Shown: one piece after another, positions 51,489 through 61,407 of the stretch | Layout of the letters: the number at the start of each line of letters is the position of its first letter | Numbering within the stretch: the stretch's first letter is position 1 | NCBI GenBank assembly: GCA_027315205.1 | Contig: DAHUYM010000001.1 | Coordinates: 1-64,000, forward strand | Length of the DNA: 64,000 bases | Source: Leptospirillum sp. | GTDB lineage: Bacteria > Nitrospirota > Leptospirillia > Leptospirillales > Leptospirillaceae | Direction: 5' to 3' | Made by a program: the position numbers and the translations under genes | Notes under the pieces: generated by a model | Seen by the model: the letters and a program-made list of their open reading frames with translations, nothing else | Told to the model about the DNA's origin: nothing | The model's database searches: none

Positions 51489-52973
51489 CTAGGCCCCTTC
51501 CGAGCGAACCCTGAAGGCGATGAGCTTGGGACGGGTCATTTCGTCCATGGCATAAAAAACCCCTTCCGAACCGCTCCCAGATTCCTTTATACCTCCATAC
51601 GGCCAGTGGTCGAGCCGGAACGTCGGTATCTCGTTGATCAGGACACCTCCGGTTTCGATCCTGCGGGCCCATTCCAATCCGCGTTCGAGCGAACCGGAAT
51701 AGATTCCCGCCTGGAGGCCGAAGCGGGAATCGTTGATCCGGGCGACCGCCTCTTCAATCCTGGCAAACGGAGTGACCGTCACGACGGGACCGAAGATTTC
51801 TTCCCGTTCTACGTCATCTTCCGGGGATGTCCCCGTCAGGATCACGGGATATATCGTATTTCCTTCCCTCCTCAGAGGGGTTTCGGAACGGGCACCACGC
51901 GCGACGGCTTCCTGAACTGTCTTCCAGACACGATCGGCGTGGATGTCGTGGATAAGCGGACCCATGACCGTCCCGGGGTCGCCGGGATCTCCCACAGCAC
52001 CTCCTGTCACCAGACTTTTTACGCGCCGGACCAAACTGTCCAGAATCTCCTCATAACGGGATTCGGCGACAAGAATCCTCTGCACCGAGATGCACACCTG
52101 CCCGGAATAGGCAAAAGCACCGTTCACAAGACGTTCGGATAGTCCCGAAGGATCGGCATCGTCCGCGACGAGCACGGCCGCATTTCCCCCAAGCTCAAGA
52201 AGGACCTGTTTTCTGGGAACCCTCTCGCGGATCGACCAACCCACGCGATCCGAACCGGTAAACGAGACGACCGGAATGTCCGGATGCTCGACCAGGGAAA
52301 TCGTACCGGAAATGTTGCAGGGAACGACAGACAGGGCTTCCGGAGGAAGGCCCGCCTCGAGCAGTATGGCTCCGAGAGAGAGGGCCGAAAGCGCCCCGAA
52401 CGGAGCCGGCTTGGCAATGACGGGAGATCCCGCCGCGATCGCGGGTGCGACCTTGTGAGCCAAGAGATTCAAAGGAAAATTGTAGGGGGTAATGGCAAGA
52501 ACAGGCCCTCTGGAAACCCTTTCCACGAGACCGGTCATGCCGCTTCCCTGCGGAACGGAATCTCCGGGCATCCATTTCGTTCCATACTCCGCCGCAAGAT
52601 GGGAAGCGGTCCGGAAGGTCGACGCGGCTCGCTCCACTTCGAAACGGGCGGCGGAAAGAGGTTTTCCGATCTCCTGAACCATCTGTTCCGCCAGCGCGTC
52701 CCGATGGCTTTCGAGCAGACGGGCCACCTCTTCCAGGATCCGGGCACGGCGGGCCCGCGTCAAGCCTTTCATCGCCCGCGTCCCGCTGTCGAGAGATCCG
52801 AAAACCAGGGCAAGATGTTCTTCCTGGGCTTCAGAGACCTCCCAGTCCTTCCCGCCTCCGGGGACGGGGACCACCGTGGAAAACGGTGAAAAAGACTGCC
52901 GGACCGGACTCTCCATCCACTTTCCCGAGATAAGAAACGGATACGGGGAACACGCTGAAAGACCCGGTATCAT
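51489..52973 (-). CDS. NAD(P)-dependent aldehyde dehydrogenase family protein
   Basis: 494 residues. NFPLNLLAHKVAPAIAAGSP, SFTGSDRVGWSI (cofactor loop), LLELGGNAAVLV (general-base Glu) and GQVCISVQRILV (catalytic Cys) are present, with EIFGPVVTVTPF near the end. It is closest in feel to the lactaldehyde/succinate-semialdehyde or non-phosphorylating glyceraldehyde-3-phosphate branch; the substrate is undecided. The GTGATG at the start allows 52976 or 52973. Monocistronic. Confidence 0.88.
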   Translation of the reverse strand: MIPGLSACSPYPFLISGKWMESPVRQSFSPFSTVVPVPGGGKDWEVSEAQEEHLALVFGSLDSGTRAMKGLTRARRARILEEVARLLESHRDALAEQMVQEIGKPLSAARFEVERAASTFRTASHLAAEYGTKWMPGDSVPQGSGMTGLVERVSRGPVLAITPYNFPLNLLAHKVAPAIAAGSPVIAKPAPFGALSALSLGAILLEAGLPPEALSVVPCNISGTISLVEHPDIPVVSFTGSDRVGWSIRERVPRKQVLLELGGNAAVLVADDADPSGLSERLVNGAFAYSGQVCISVQRILVAESRYEEILDSLVRRVKSLVTGGAVGDPGDPGTVMGPLIHDIHADRVWKTVQEAVARGARSETPLRREGNTIYPVILTGTSPEDDVEREEIFGPVVTVTPFARIEEAVARINDSRFGLQAGIYSGSLERGLEWARRIETGGVLINEIPTFRLDHWPYGGIKESGSGSEGVFYAMDEMTRPKLIAFRVRSEGA

Positions 52974-53107
52974 CACTCCCCTTCTATCCTAAAGTCATTG
53001 CCGGGCAACCCGCATTCCAAATGTTTCGGAGCGATTTGCCCTACCCCGCTCCAAATGGCATACTGTCCCCTAGTTTCAACACCGTCGACGGTTATCCCGG
53101 AGGAATC

Positions 53108-54373
53108 ATGGAGAATCGGACCCCGCGGATTGGTTCATGGATGAGCAGAGTGGCGCTGTCCCTTTTCGGAGTCGCCCTTTTAGGTGGGTTCATGGTCCCC
53201 ACCCCTGGCCCTCCGCCCAATGGCATCCGTTCGATTCCTCTATCGGACGGCCCGATCCTTTCCAGCCGTTTCCTTTTCGCGGCCAGAGGAACGTCCGAGT
53301 TTTTCTTCTTCGACCCGATCCGCTCCCGGACCCTCTGGATCCTCAAGGTCAACCACCCCATGGGATCCCGCAATTTCGTGCACGAGACCTGGACCCCGCT
53401 CCACCTTCCTGACCTCGGGACGCTTCGTGACATTAGGGACATGGCCTTCGCCAACGGCACCATTTTCTTGTCCGGACGAGACGAAAACGATCTCCCGATC
53501 GTGAGATCCTATCCGATCACTGGAACCGAAAAATCCGAAAGCGGACAAGAGACGGCATCGTCCCATACCGATTTCTATCCACCCTCCGGAGGAGCTCCGA
53601 TCCGGAGCCTGATGTACGATGCCAGGACACGTGTCCTCTGGATGGCGTACGACAACGGACGCATCCAGGTCGGCCCGCACATCGTCGGGAACCCCCGACA
53701 CCTGATCCTCGATTCTCCTGCGGGGTATCTGGCTCTTGGCGAACCTGCGAAGGCACTGAACGGCCCACCGACCCTTCCGATTATCCGCAGCCCGAAGACA
53801 CCGGACAACGGGTGCCTTACCTGCATCCTCTACGTCGTCGAACGGCTCCAAAGCCCGACGGCCAATATCCGCAATATCCCCCTCCGCTCTCCCAGAGGGT
53901 CGGATTCCCGGCTCGGTCTCTTTCCGTTCGGGAACCGGACGATCCTTTTGAAAGGTTCCCGGACGTTCGCATGCGGCATGAAAATAGAGGCCGATCCTCC
54001 GGAACTGAAACCGTGTCTTTACGTCGATCCTGCCGACATGCCCCTTTCGTCGGGTCTTTCCGGACAGAACCTGATCTTTTTGACCGTATCGGCTTCGTCA
54101 GGGTACAGCCTCGATGTCATCAATCCCGCGTACCTGGACTCCCGGATCTCCTCAGGAGCCCCTTTGGCCAAAGGATTCCTCGAAAAAATGATCGAGGAAA
54201 AGGGAAAACGCCACACCCTTCCGGCCCAGGCGAAACCGATCCCCTTTTTTTTTGCGGCAGGATCGCGGAAGGTGGTAGTTTTTGGCCACCAGCACCTTTA
54301 TAGGCTTTCTCTCGTGAACCCCGAATCCACGAAAAAAACCCCGGAACCTCCCTCACACACCCCGTCCCTTTGA
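53108..54373 (+). CDS. Exported or membrane-anchored protein of unknown function
   Basis: 421 residues. GGAGGA stands four bases before ATG 53108. An N-terminal hydrophobic segment (RVALSLFGVALLGGFMVP, residues ~14-31) suggests a signal or anchor, leaving the remainder in the periplasm. The body has many short beta-strand-like pieces (GTIFLSG, RVLWMAYDNGRIQVG, NLIFLTVSASSGYSLDVI), like a beta-propeller, and two Cys pairs (CLTC; C...C near 300). I recognise no family. Confidence 0.65.
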   Translation: MENRTPRIGSWMSRVALSLFGVALLGGFMVPTPGPPPNGIRSIPLSDGPILSSRFLFAARGTSEFFFFDPIRSRTLWILKVNHPMGSRNFVHETWTPLHLPDLGTLRDIRDMAFANGTIFLSGRDENDLPIVRSYPITGTEKSESGQETASSHTDFYPPSGGAPIRSLMYDARTRVLWMAYDNGRIQVGPHIVGNPRHLILDSPAGYLALGEPAKALNGPPTLPIIRSPKTPDNGCLTCILYVVERLQSPTANIRNIPLRSPRGSDSRLGLFPFGNRTILLKGSRTFACGMKIEADPPELKPCLYVDPADMPLSSGLSGQNLIFLTVSASSGYSLDVINPAYLDSRISSGAPLAKGFLEKMIEEKGKRHTLPAQAKPIPFFFAAGSRKVVVFGHQHLYRLSLVNPESTKKTPEPPSHTPSL

Positions 54374-54603
54374 CCGAAATGCAGGCACGCGCATTCGATC
54401 CCGGGGAACTGGAATAAACGGATCGATTCCCTCATTCGTTTAAGCTATCACAGCTGCCCGAAGAGGTCCATTTCCGGGGTATCCGGCCTCTCTTAAGGCC
54501 CGCCGGACTTCGCCCTTGCGAGGGGGGTCCCGTTCGCCTAAAATGGCGGGGACCTTCCTAAAGAACATCAATCCGGCCCGCCGGTCACTGACAGGAAACC
54601 GCC

Positions 54604-55422
54604 ATGCTTGAAGCCAATGAAGGCACACGCGAGATCGCCGACGAAATCAACACCCGCCTTTCCCTGAATCCGGGGCGGGCCCGAAGGATCGGGAACTTCG
54701 GATTCATCGAGCTCGAAGACACGTGGGGAGACGAGACCACGATCCTGAACACCGCACGAGTTTCGACCTCAAATCGCCGGCTGAACCGGGTTGAAGACCT
54801 TACCGACAAGGACCGGACCCTCCTGCGCCATCTCCTGTCCGAAAATCACGGCACCCCCTTCGAGACGATATATCTCAGATACCGTTTCATCGCACCCATT
54901 TTTGTCCTTCGTCAATGGGTCAAGCACCGCATTTCGACATGGAACGAATTTTCGATGCGGTACAGGAAACCCATTTCCGCCTTCTATATTCCGGGGCCCG
55001 AGGCCCGGACGATCGACGGCTTCGAGGTGATGACGGAAAATCAAGTGAGCCGCTACACGGATCTTCTCGAAACCATGAACCGATTTTACGAAGAAGAGTA
55101 CGAAAAGGTTTGCGAAAAAATCGACAGTGCACGTAAGCGGGGGACACTACCGGGAAAAACGGGAGGGAGGGATCCTTACCGGGCACGGGCACGTGAGCTG
55201 CTGCGCTCCGCGATGCCGGTCGCGAATTACAGCGATGTATACTGGACCGTGAACTTCCGGTCGTTGATGAACTTCTTCAATCTGAGGATGAAAGAAACCG
55301 CCCAGTATGAAATCCGCGAATATGCCCGGGCCGCATATGTGCTTTTCGGGGATGCGTTCCCGCTCCTGAAGGAGCTCATGGAGGATATCGGAAGGGCTCC
55401 CGACCAACCCGTCTCCCTCTGA
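54604..55422 (+). CDS. thyX: Flavin-dependent thymidylate synthase
   Basis: 272 residues. The ThyX motif RHRxxSxNExSxRY appears as KHRISTWNEFSMRY, with Lys for the first Arg. FIAPIFVLRQWVKH and LRSAMPVANYSDVYWTVNFRSLMNFFNLR further confirm it. It makes dTMP using methylene-tetrahydrofolate and FAD; no thyA is seen here. The ATG has only a weak site. About 35 residues longer than small ThyX proteins. Confidence 0.94.
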   Translation: MLEANEGTREIADEINTRLSLNPGRARRIGNFGFIELEDTWGDETTILNTARVSTSNRRLNRVEDLTDKDRTLLRHLLSENHGTPFETIYLRYRFIAPIFVLRQWVKHRISTWNEFSMRYRKPISAFYIPGPEARTIDGFEVMTENQVSRYTDLLETMNRFYEEEYEKVCEKIDSARKRGTLPGKTGGRDPYRARARELLRSAMPVANYSDVYWTVNFRSLMNFFNLRMKETAQYEIREYARAAYVLFGDAFPLLKELMEDIGRAPDQPVSL

Positions 55423-55450
55423 AAGCCCAGTTCCGGTCTTCTTTCCCGGT

Positions 55451-56104
55451 TCAGACCAGATGCCGGATGACTTTTCCTTCCACGAGATAGACGACAATTT
55501 CGGCGACATTGGTCGCATGGTCGGCGAACCGCTCGAGCGAGCGGCTCAGGAAAAGAAGCCGGATGACGGGGCTGATGCGGTCGGGATCCCGGGCAAGATC
55601 CTGGACCATGGACCGGACCAAGTCCCTGTAGATGAGATTGACCCGTTCGTCTTCCCGGCAGACGCGCATCGCTTCGGCCGTGTTTTTATTGACAAACGCG
55701 TCCAGGGCTCCTCGCAGCATCTCTCTTCCGATTTCCGCCATGGTCGTGATCGCATCGGGAATGGGAACGGGGGGCTCATCTTTCAGTTCGACCGCGCGTT
55801 CGCAGACATTCGCCGCCAGATCGCTCATCCGCTCGAGATCCGTGATGATCTTCATCGCAGTGATGATGAACCGGAGGTCACGGGCTTCGGGTTGATGCAG
55901 GGCGATCATCCGGATGCATTCCTCGTCGATCCCGACTTCCATCGCATTGACCTGATGGTCGCGGGCGATGATCGTCATGGCTTTCTCGACGTCGCGCGCC
56001 AGAAGAGCCTGGATCGCGCCCTCGAGCTGCTCTTCCACCATGTGCCCCATGGCGGTCACACGTTCCTTCAGTTGCTCAAGTTCGATGTCAAAGTGCCTGT
56101 ACAC
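55451..56104 (-). CDS. phoU: Phosphate transport regulator PhoU
   Basis: 217 residues, two three-helix repeats. MGHMVEEQLEGAIQALL, LRFIITAMKIITDLERMSDLAANV and SLERFADHATNVAEIVVY are the two E/D-x-x-x-D metal-site repeats. It links the Pst transporter to the phosphate two-component system. Last gene of the pst cluster, 23 bases after pstB. Confidence 0.95.
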   Translation of the reverse strand: MYRHFDIELEQLKERVTAMGHMVEEQLEGAIQALLARDVEKAMTIIARDHQVNAMEVGIDEECIRMIALHQPEARDLRFIITAMKIITDLERMSDLAANVCERAVELKDEPPVPIPDAITTMAEIGREMLRGALDAFVNKNTAEAMRVCREDERVNLIYRDLVRSMVQDLARDPDRISPVIRLLFLSRSLERFADHATNVAEIVVYLVEGKVIRHLV

Positions 56105-56127
56105 CTGGATGCCTTTCCCCTAGGAAC

Positions 56128-56880
56128 TCAACCGAAACGCCCGGTGATGTAGTCTTCCGTCCTTGGGTCGGAAGGATTCGTGAAGATCCGGGAGGTTTCG
56201 CCCATTTCGACCATTTCCCCCAGCAGGAAAAAAGCGGTCTGGTCGGATATTCTTGCCGCCTGTTGCATATTGTGGGTAACGATCACGATCGCATACTGAG
56301 TCTTCAGGTCCTGGATCAATTCTTCGATGCGTGACGTCGATATCGGATCGAGGGCCGAAGCCGGTTCATCAAGAAGAAGAACCTCGGGTTCGACCGCGAG
56401 CGCGCGGGCAATGCACAGACGCTGCTGTTGCCCTCCCGACAGCGAGAATGCCGAATCGTTCAACCGATCCTTCACTTCGTCCCAAAGCGCCGCGGACCGG
56501 AGTGATTCTTCGACATTGTCCGCCAGCACCGACTTGGCCCGGATCCCCTGTATCCTGAGCCCGTAGGCCACATTCTCGAAGATCGACTTATGGAACGGGT
56601 TCGGTTTCTGGAACACCATTCCAACCCTTCGGCGAAGCACGACCGGGTGCATGTCCGGCGAATAGATGTCGACGCCGTCGAGGGTCACGAGTCCCTCGAT
56701 CGAAAATTCCTTGACGAAATCGTTCATCCGGTTCAGGGACCGCAGGAAGGTGGTTTTACCACATCCTGATGGCCCGATCAAAGCGAGAACCTGCTGATCG
56801 GGAACCTCGAGCGTCACGTTCTTTAAGGCCGCATTTTCCCCGTAATAGGCGAAAAATTTTTCGACGCTCATCCTCGCCAT
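56128..56880 (-). CDS. pstB: Phosphate ABC transporter ATPase
   Basis: 250 residues. Walker [11 protein letters not shown]-loop [18 protein letters not shown], signature [15 protein letters not shown], Walker [13 protein letters not shown], switch [13 protein letters not shown], and the PstB-specific [10 protein letters not shown] end. ATG 56880 has GGAGG eight bases upstream. Confidence 0.97.
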   Translation of the reverse strand: MARMSVEKFFAYYGENAALKNVTLEVPDQQVLALIGPSGCGKTTFLRSLNRMNDFVKEFSIEGLVTLDGVDIYSPDMHPVVLRRRVGMVFQKPNPFHKSIFENVAYGLRIQGIRAKSVLADNVEESLRSAALWDEVKDRLNDSAFSLSGGQQQRLCIARALAVEPEVLLLDEPASALDPISTSRIEELIQDLKTQYAIVIVTHNMQQAARISDQTAFFLLGEMVEMGETSRIFTNPSDPRTEDYITGRFG

Positions 56881-56946
56881 AAGGTCAACCTCCAAAGTCC
56901 GGTACCGGAACGATCCGGGCAAAAGCGTCGCATTGTCTCTCCCTCG

Positions 56947-57846
56947 CTACCCGACCCGGGCGTAAAGTTTCCGGGACCCCCAGGTCATCAGCCGGATGCC
57001 GATATCGATGAACAGGACAATCCCCAGAAGAACCAGAGACGCCGCCATGGCTTTCGTATGCAAAATCTCCGATGGTTCGTGGATGTAAATGAAGATCTGC
57101 ATGGCAAGATCGCCGACCGCTCCCTGGGAGCCAACGAGGGACGAGGGGACCCCGGTATTGTAGTAATTCGTGAAGATGAGGGGTGCCGTTTGACCCAGAA
57201 CGTTCAGAACACCCAGGAGGATGCCTGTGCCGATGCCGGCCATGGCGGACGGTATCGCTATGCTCTTCAACGTCTGCCACCGGGACGCCCCGAGGGCGAA
57301 CGATCCTTCGATAAAGGTCAATGGCACGTCCCGAAGCGCCTGTTCCGTCACGCGGGTCACGATCGGAATCATGATGAACCCGAGCGTCAGTCCCCCGGCC
57401 ATGGCCGAAAAACCCCAATGAAGACCGTATCCGGTCGAAGTCGAAAAAACGTAGAACCCCACAACTCCCCAGACGACCGAAGGAACGCCGAGGAGAAGAT
57501 CCGAAAGCAGGCGGATCAGGCGGGCCAGAGGGGTCGTACCCTCTTCCCAGAGGTACATCCCCGCCCAGATTCCGGCCGGAACGGAAAGGGAGCTTGCCAC
57601 GATCACGAGGATGATGCTGCCCACAATCCCATTCAGGATCCCTCCCTGGCTCCCCACGGGAAAACCCGTCGGCAACGTCGAAACGAACGACCAGTTGAGC
57701 GCTGACTTTCCCTTGTCCCATGCGGTCCAGATGATCAGGAGCAGTGGAGCGACAGCCACGATGAAAAACGCGAGAGTGAGAAATCCCAGGAGGACCGTCC
57801 GGACCCGGCGAAACAGGGACAGCGAACCTTTTTTTTCGTTCCCCAT
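56947..57846 (-). CDS. pstA: Phosphate ABC transporter permease PstA
   Basis: 299 residues with six membrane spans. GGILNGIVGSIILVIVASSLSV and LFTFPTQI-equivalent loops, and the EAA-type motif RDVPLTFIEGSFALGASRWQ (twenty residues), are characteristic. ATG 57846 has GGAGG eight bases upstream, inside the end of pstC region; the pstC stop at 57848 lies just one base before it. Confidence 0.94.
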   Translation of the reverse strand: MGNEKKGSLSLFRRVRTVLLGFLTLAFFIVAVAPLLLIIWTAWDKGKSALNWSFVSTLPTGFPVGSQGGILNGIVGSIILVIVASSLSVPAGIWAGMYLWEEGTTPLARLIRLLSDLLLGVPSVVWGVVGFYVFSTSTGYGLHWGFSAMAGGLTLGFIMIPIVTRVTEQALRDVPLTFIEGSFALGASRWQTLKSIAIPSAMAGIGTGILLGVLNVLGQTAPLIFTNYYNTGVPSSLVGSQGAVGDLAMQIFIYIHEPSEILHTKAMAASLVLLGIVLFIDIGIRLMTWGSRKLYARVG

Positions 57847-57847
57847 G

Positions 57848-58873
57848 TCAGCCGCCTCCCACAGAACCCGCAAGCCGCCCCCCCATCAGGCGCATCAGGA
57901 GTCTCCTTCCGAGGGTGTTCACGACGAGGGTGATCAAGAGGAGGATGAGGCCGAGTTCCACTTCCGCCGCGGCGTAGAGGGGATCGATCACCGCATAGGT
58001 AAAGGTATTTGCCAATAGTGAACTGATCGTATAGCCGACGTCCTGGATCGTCTGGGGTATGGAGGCCTGGTTGCCGATCACGAGAAGAACGGCCATCGTT
58101 TCCCCGACCGCCCTTCCGAAACCCAGGATAAACGATCCTACCATTCCCGGGACCACCGCCTTGAGCTTCACGAAGAACACCGTTTCGGCCTTGGTCGCCC
58201 CCAACGCATAGGACGCCTCGACCATTTCGTGCGGGACCATCAAAAGCGAATCGCGGGTCACCGTGGCCACCAGGGGAACGATCATGAAACCGACGACGAT
58301 CCCAGCCGCGAGGATTCCGTAACCCATCGGATCGCCGTTGAAGAAGTCCCACTTCTTCCCCAGAGTATTGGCCAGGAATGGTTCAAAATGGTCTCTCAGA
58401 AGCGGGACCATGAACGTGATTCCGAACGCCCCGAAGACGATCGAGGGAATCCCGGCAAGCATTTCCATGAGGGTGGAGACGATTCCTGAAAGCCATTTAG
58501 GGGCATAATCCGAGAGGAACAGGGCGGAAAAGATCGCGACCGGAATCGAGATGAAGAGGGCAATCCCGGTCACCCAAAAGGTGCCGACGAGATAGGTCAA
58601 GGCACCGAAAACGCCATGGGCGGGGTTCCATGTGGATGTCCAGAGAAACGAAAAACCGAACTTTGCAATCGATGGCCAGGATTCGATCAGGCAGATCAGG
58701 AGAACGATGGAAAACAGGCCGAGGATGAAGACGCCTCCCCCCTGGAGAGACCAACCGAAAAAGCGGTCAGAACGGGACAGAAACGTGTTCGAGGAGACGC
58801 GTCCGGGACGGGCATTCCCGGTACGGGCTTTCTCTTTCGTCCCTTCCAGCGGGACGACGTTGTCCACTTCCAT
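57848..58873 (-). CDS. pstC: Phosphate ABC transporter permease PstC
   Basis: 341 residues, six spans after a ~45-residue hydrophilic N-terminal extension. MVPHEMVEASYALGATKAET is the EAA loop contacting PstB, and FILGFGRAVGETMAVLLVIG is the PstC signature. ATG 58873 has AGGAG six bases upstream; the longer frame from 58918 lacks one. Confidence 0.95.
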   Translation of the reverse strand: MEVDNVVPLEGTKEKARTGNARPGRVSSNTFLSRSDRFFGWSLQGGGVFILGLFSIVLLICLIESWPSIAKFGFSFLWTSTWNPAHGVFGALTYLVGTFWVTGIALFISIPVAIFSALFLSDYAPKWLSGIVSTLMEMLAGIPSIVFGAFGITFMVPLLRDHFEPFLANTLGKKWDFFNGDPMGYGILAAGIVVGFMIVPLVATVTRDSLLMVPHEMVEASYALGATKAETVFFVKLKAVVPGMVGSFILGFGRAVGETMAVLLVIGNQASIPQTIQDVGYTISSLLANTFTYAVIDPLYAAAEVELGLILLLITLVVNTLGRRLLMRLMGGRLAGSVGGG

Positions 58874-59019
58874 ACTCGGCTCCTTTCCGGCTCCGATAGG
58901 TGCCCCGGGATCCATCATCTGATTGCCCTGTTCCCTCTAAAATACGAGGCCGGGAAGACCCGACCCATCCGGTCCGTCCCGGCACTCATCGTGTGATAAC
59001 GTCCCTTGCGAAACGGGTC

Positions 59020-60138
59020 TTAACCGGGGGATCGTTCGTTATAGGTATTGCCCGGAAGAAGACGGTGAACGATCTTGTCCAGGCGCGGCTTGAGCGGAGC
59101 GAACGGAAGCGGGGCGAAGCCCGTGGAAACGGTATACTTCGGATCCTGCCCCGTGCTCAAGGCCCAGATCATGAGATCCCGAACATGTTTCATGGTATCG
59201 CCATCGAGATTGGTGTTGACCATCCAGAATTCGAAATTGGAATCCGGATAGACGTCTTTACCGTGCAGTTTCCAGACGATGGACCGGTTGAAGTCGTCCG
59301 GGAACTCCGGATCCTTCAATGCCTTGAAGCCCGCCTTGTTGATTGAGTCGACGGATCCTACGACGAAGTAGCCGTCGAGATTTTTGAGAGCGGCCGTCGT
59401 CAGGTGGTATTCCTGGACCCAGCCGAGACCGACGTATCCGATGGCGCCGGGCGTGGACATCACGGCGGCCACGACTGCGTCGCTTCCGTTGTAACCGGAG
59501 CCGACCGGCCAAGCCGGCGAGAGATCCCGGCCGATCTTGTCGAACCATTCCTGGGACGTCTGGTTCAGGTAGTCGGTGAACACAAAGGTTGTCCCCGAAG
59601 CGTCGGCGCGATGGATGACCTTGATCTTCTGGTGGGGAAGACGCACATGCGGATTCAGGGCCCGGATGTGCTTGTCGTTCCAGAACCGGATGTCGCCCAG
59701 AAAAACCCGAGCCAGGGTCGGCCCGTCGAACCTCAGGACCGTGGACTTCTTGAGGCCGGGAATGTTGTAGATGACCTGGGCATCGTCAAAGGCGATCGGA
59801 ACGCTGACGAGATTCGTGTACCTCTTCCGGAACGCTTTCGTGAGATACGCGTCGCTTGCCCCGATCGTGATGTTGCCGTTCGCGGCGTTCGCGATCCCGA
59901 AACCCGACCCGGTCGACGCCACGGAAATGTGGACATCGGGATGGGATTTCATATAGGCCACCGCCCAGACCTGCTCAAGCGGAAAAAGCATCGAGGAGCC
60001 GGAAATGGTGATGTTGGACGCCGACCAGCCGGCACGCGACATCCCCAACACGGCGAACAGGGCGACGACCAGCATCAGGAGCAGACGGCCGAAACCGGCC
60101 GGGTTCCCGCGTCTTGTCAAAATACGGTTCGTGAACAT
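59020..60138 (-). CDS. pstS: Phosphate-binding protein PstS
   Basis: 372 residues. Signal peptide (residues ~18-39, ending GWSA-SNI). ITISGSSMLFPL, ASTGSGFGIANAANGNITIGASDA and HRADASGTTFVFTDYLN are phosphate-ligand loops (Ser, Asp, Arg, Ser-Gly-Thr). VGSGYNGSDAVVAAVMSTPGAIGYV is also typical. AGGAGG stands six bases upstream. Preceded by Pho boxes. Confidence 0.95.
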   Translation of the reverse strand: MFTNRILTRRGNPAGFGRLLLMLVVALFAVLGMSRAGWSASNITISGSSMLFPLEQVWAVAYMKSHPDVHISVASTGSGFGIANAANGNITIGASDAYLTKAFRKRYTNLVSVPIAFDDAQVIYNIPGLKKSTVLRFDGPTLARVFLGDIRFWNDKHIRALNPHVRLPHQKIKVIHRADASGTTFVFTDYLNQTSQEWFDKIGRDLSPAWPVGSGYNGSDAVVAAVMSTPGAIGYVGLGWVQEYHLTTAALKNLDGYFVVGSVDSINKAGFKALKDPEFPDDFNRSIVWKLHGKDVYPDSNFEFWMVNTNLDGDTMKHVRDLMIWALSTGQDPKYTVSTGFAPLPFAPLKPRLDKIVHRLLPGNTYNERSPG

Positions 60139-60180
60139 TCATGCCTCCTTGAGACAGTGGAAGTGAGATATCAAATCAAA

Positions 60181-60220
60181 GCAACATTGAGATTACAAAT
60201 TTATGACAAGGTGGTTACAA
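60181..60220 (-). promoter_or_regulatory. Pho box array upstream of pstS
   Basis: On the minus strand TTGTAAC (60220-60214), TTGTCAT (60209-60203) and TTGTAAT (60198-60192) recur every 11 bases; a fourth, weaker copy ATGTTGC lies at 60187-60181. This is the PhoB direct-repeat pattern (TGTCA-like heptamers with 4-base AT-rich spacers). Confidence 0.85.
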
Positions 60221-60237
60221 ATGGTTCGCCAGAATCC

Positions 60238-60501
60238 TTAGTTTTCTGACCTCCTTTCCCGTTCGATCCATTCACAGAAGCGCTTTCGAATGCCTCTGGT
60301 TTCCCAGTCCTTGAAATAACCGCATGCCTTATGCTGCTCGGTCCGGCAGATCTGTTCCCGATACGTCTTCCGGCGCACGGGGCTCATGTCCCAATGGCCT
60401 GCGAGGAGACAAAACACTTCCCGGGGATGGCCGACCTTTCGAAGGTGCGGACAGTCTTCCATCTTTCGATCCCATACGGGCACGGCCGATTCGATTTCCA
60501 T
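60238..60501 (-). CDS. 87-aa Cys-rich protein in the phosphate cluster
   Basis: 87 residues with GGAGG five bases upstream of the ATG, so translation is well supported. Cysteines: DCPHL, VFCLLAGHW, QICRTEQHKACGYF and RFCEW. The pattern could hold a metal or an iron-sulfur cluster. It begins 18 bases after the response-regulator-side gap and ends just before the Pho boxes of pstS. No family recognised. Context suggests a phosphate-response role. Confidence 0.65.
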   Translation of the reverse strand: MEIESAVPVWDRKMEDCPHLRKVGHPREVFCLLAGHWDMSPVRRKTYREQICRTEQHKACGYFKDWETRGIRKRFCEWIERERRSEN

Positions 60502-60519
60502 TCTGACCTCCGGACCTTA

Positions 60520-61284
60520 TTAGGTCTTCGAAGAATGTTTTCCGGAAAAGGCAACGGGATCCCTGAAACGGTATCCGGTTCCCCGGAGGGTTTCGATGAA
60601 CCGGGGACCGCCTTGTTGTTCCCCGAGCTTCTTCCGGAGCGACCAGATGTGGACATTCAGATTGTGCTCGTCCACTTCCCAGTCCTCGCCCCAGAGTATT
60701 TTCATCAGTTCGTCGCGCCCGATCGCTATTCCTTTTCGCGATACGAGATAGACGAGGATCCGGAATTCGATGGGAGTAAGCCGGATTTCGCGGCCGTCCA
60801 CCCAGGTCTCGTAGCGGAGAGTGTCCACGATGATCGGTCCCATCTCGAAGCGGGCTTTCGGGAAAGGACCGTCGTCCTTCACTTTTTCGACCCGACGCAC
60901 CAAAGCATGGACACGGGCGATGAACTCCCGGCCGGAAAACGGTTTTTCGAGAAAATCGTCGGCCCCTTCTTCGAGCGCCTTTACGCGCCATTCCGAATCG
61001 GCGACAGCCGAAAGGGCCAGGATGGGTACATTGCGGATTTCCTTCTGGCGGCGGATGAAACGGCACACATCGATTCCGTCCCGTATCGGAAGCATCAAAT
61101 CAACGACGGCCAGGGCAATTTTCCCTTGGCTCTGGACCCGCCGGATCACCCAGATGGCCTCTTCTCCATCCCGGGCGGTCACGACACGGTATCCTTCCTT
61201 CGACAGGAGACTCCGGGTCAGGACAAGAAGGTCCTCTTCGTCGTCAATGACAAGAATGACCGGCTTTTCGGATCCCGTTTCCAT
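60520..61284 (-). CDS. PhoB-type response regulator
   Basis: 254 residues. Receiver: VIDDEEDLLV (acidic pair), phospho-acceptor Asp62 in VVDLMLP, LSAVAD (Ser switch) and EKPFSG (Lys). Winged-helix domain: LTPIEFRILVYLVSRKG, GEDWEVDEHNLNVHIWSLRKK, IETLRGTGYRF. OmpR/PhoB class; beside pst genes and Pho boxes it is probably the PhoB equivalent. ATG 61284 has GAGAGGG upstream. No histidine kinase gene is adjacent, which is unusual. Confidence 0.9.
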   Translation of the reverse strand: METGSEKPVILVIDDEEDLLVLTRSLLSKEGYRVVTARDGEEAIWVIRRVQSQGKIALAVVDLMLPIRDGIDVCRFIRRQKEIRNVPILALSAVADSEWRVKALEEGADDFLEKPFSGREFIARVHALVRRVEKVKDDGPFPKARFEMGPIIVDTLRYETWVDGREIRLTPIEFRILVYLVSRKGIAIGRDELMKILWGEDWEVDEHNLNVHIWSLRKKLGEQQGGPRFIETLRGTGYRFRDPVAFSGKHSSKT

Positions 61285-61407
61285 CGCATCCCTCTCTTTT
61301 ATCCACCCTTCGTCGACAGGCATGACAGCATGATATCCCCGCATTGTTATCCCTTTCGAACGAACGTGGAACAAATCGAAGACATGCCGAGCACTCCGGA
61401 AAAACAC

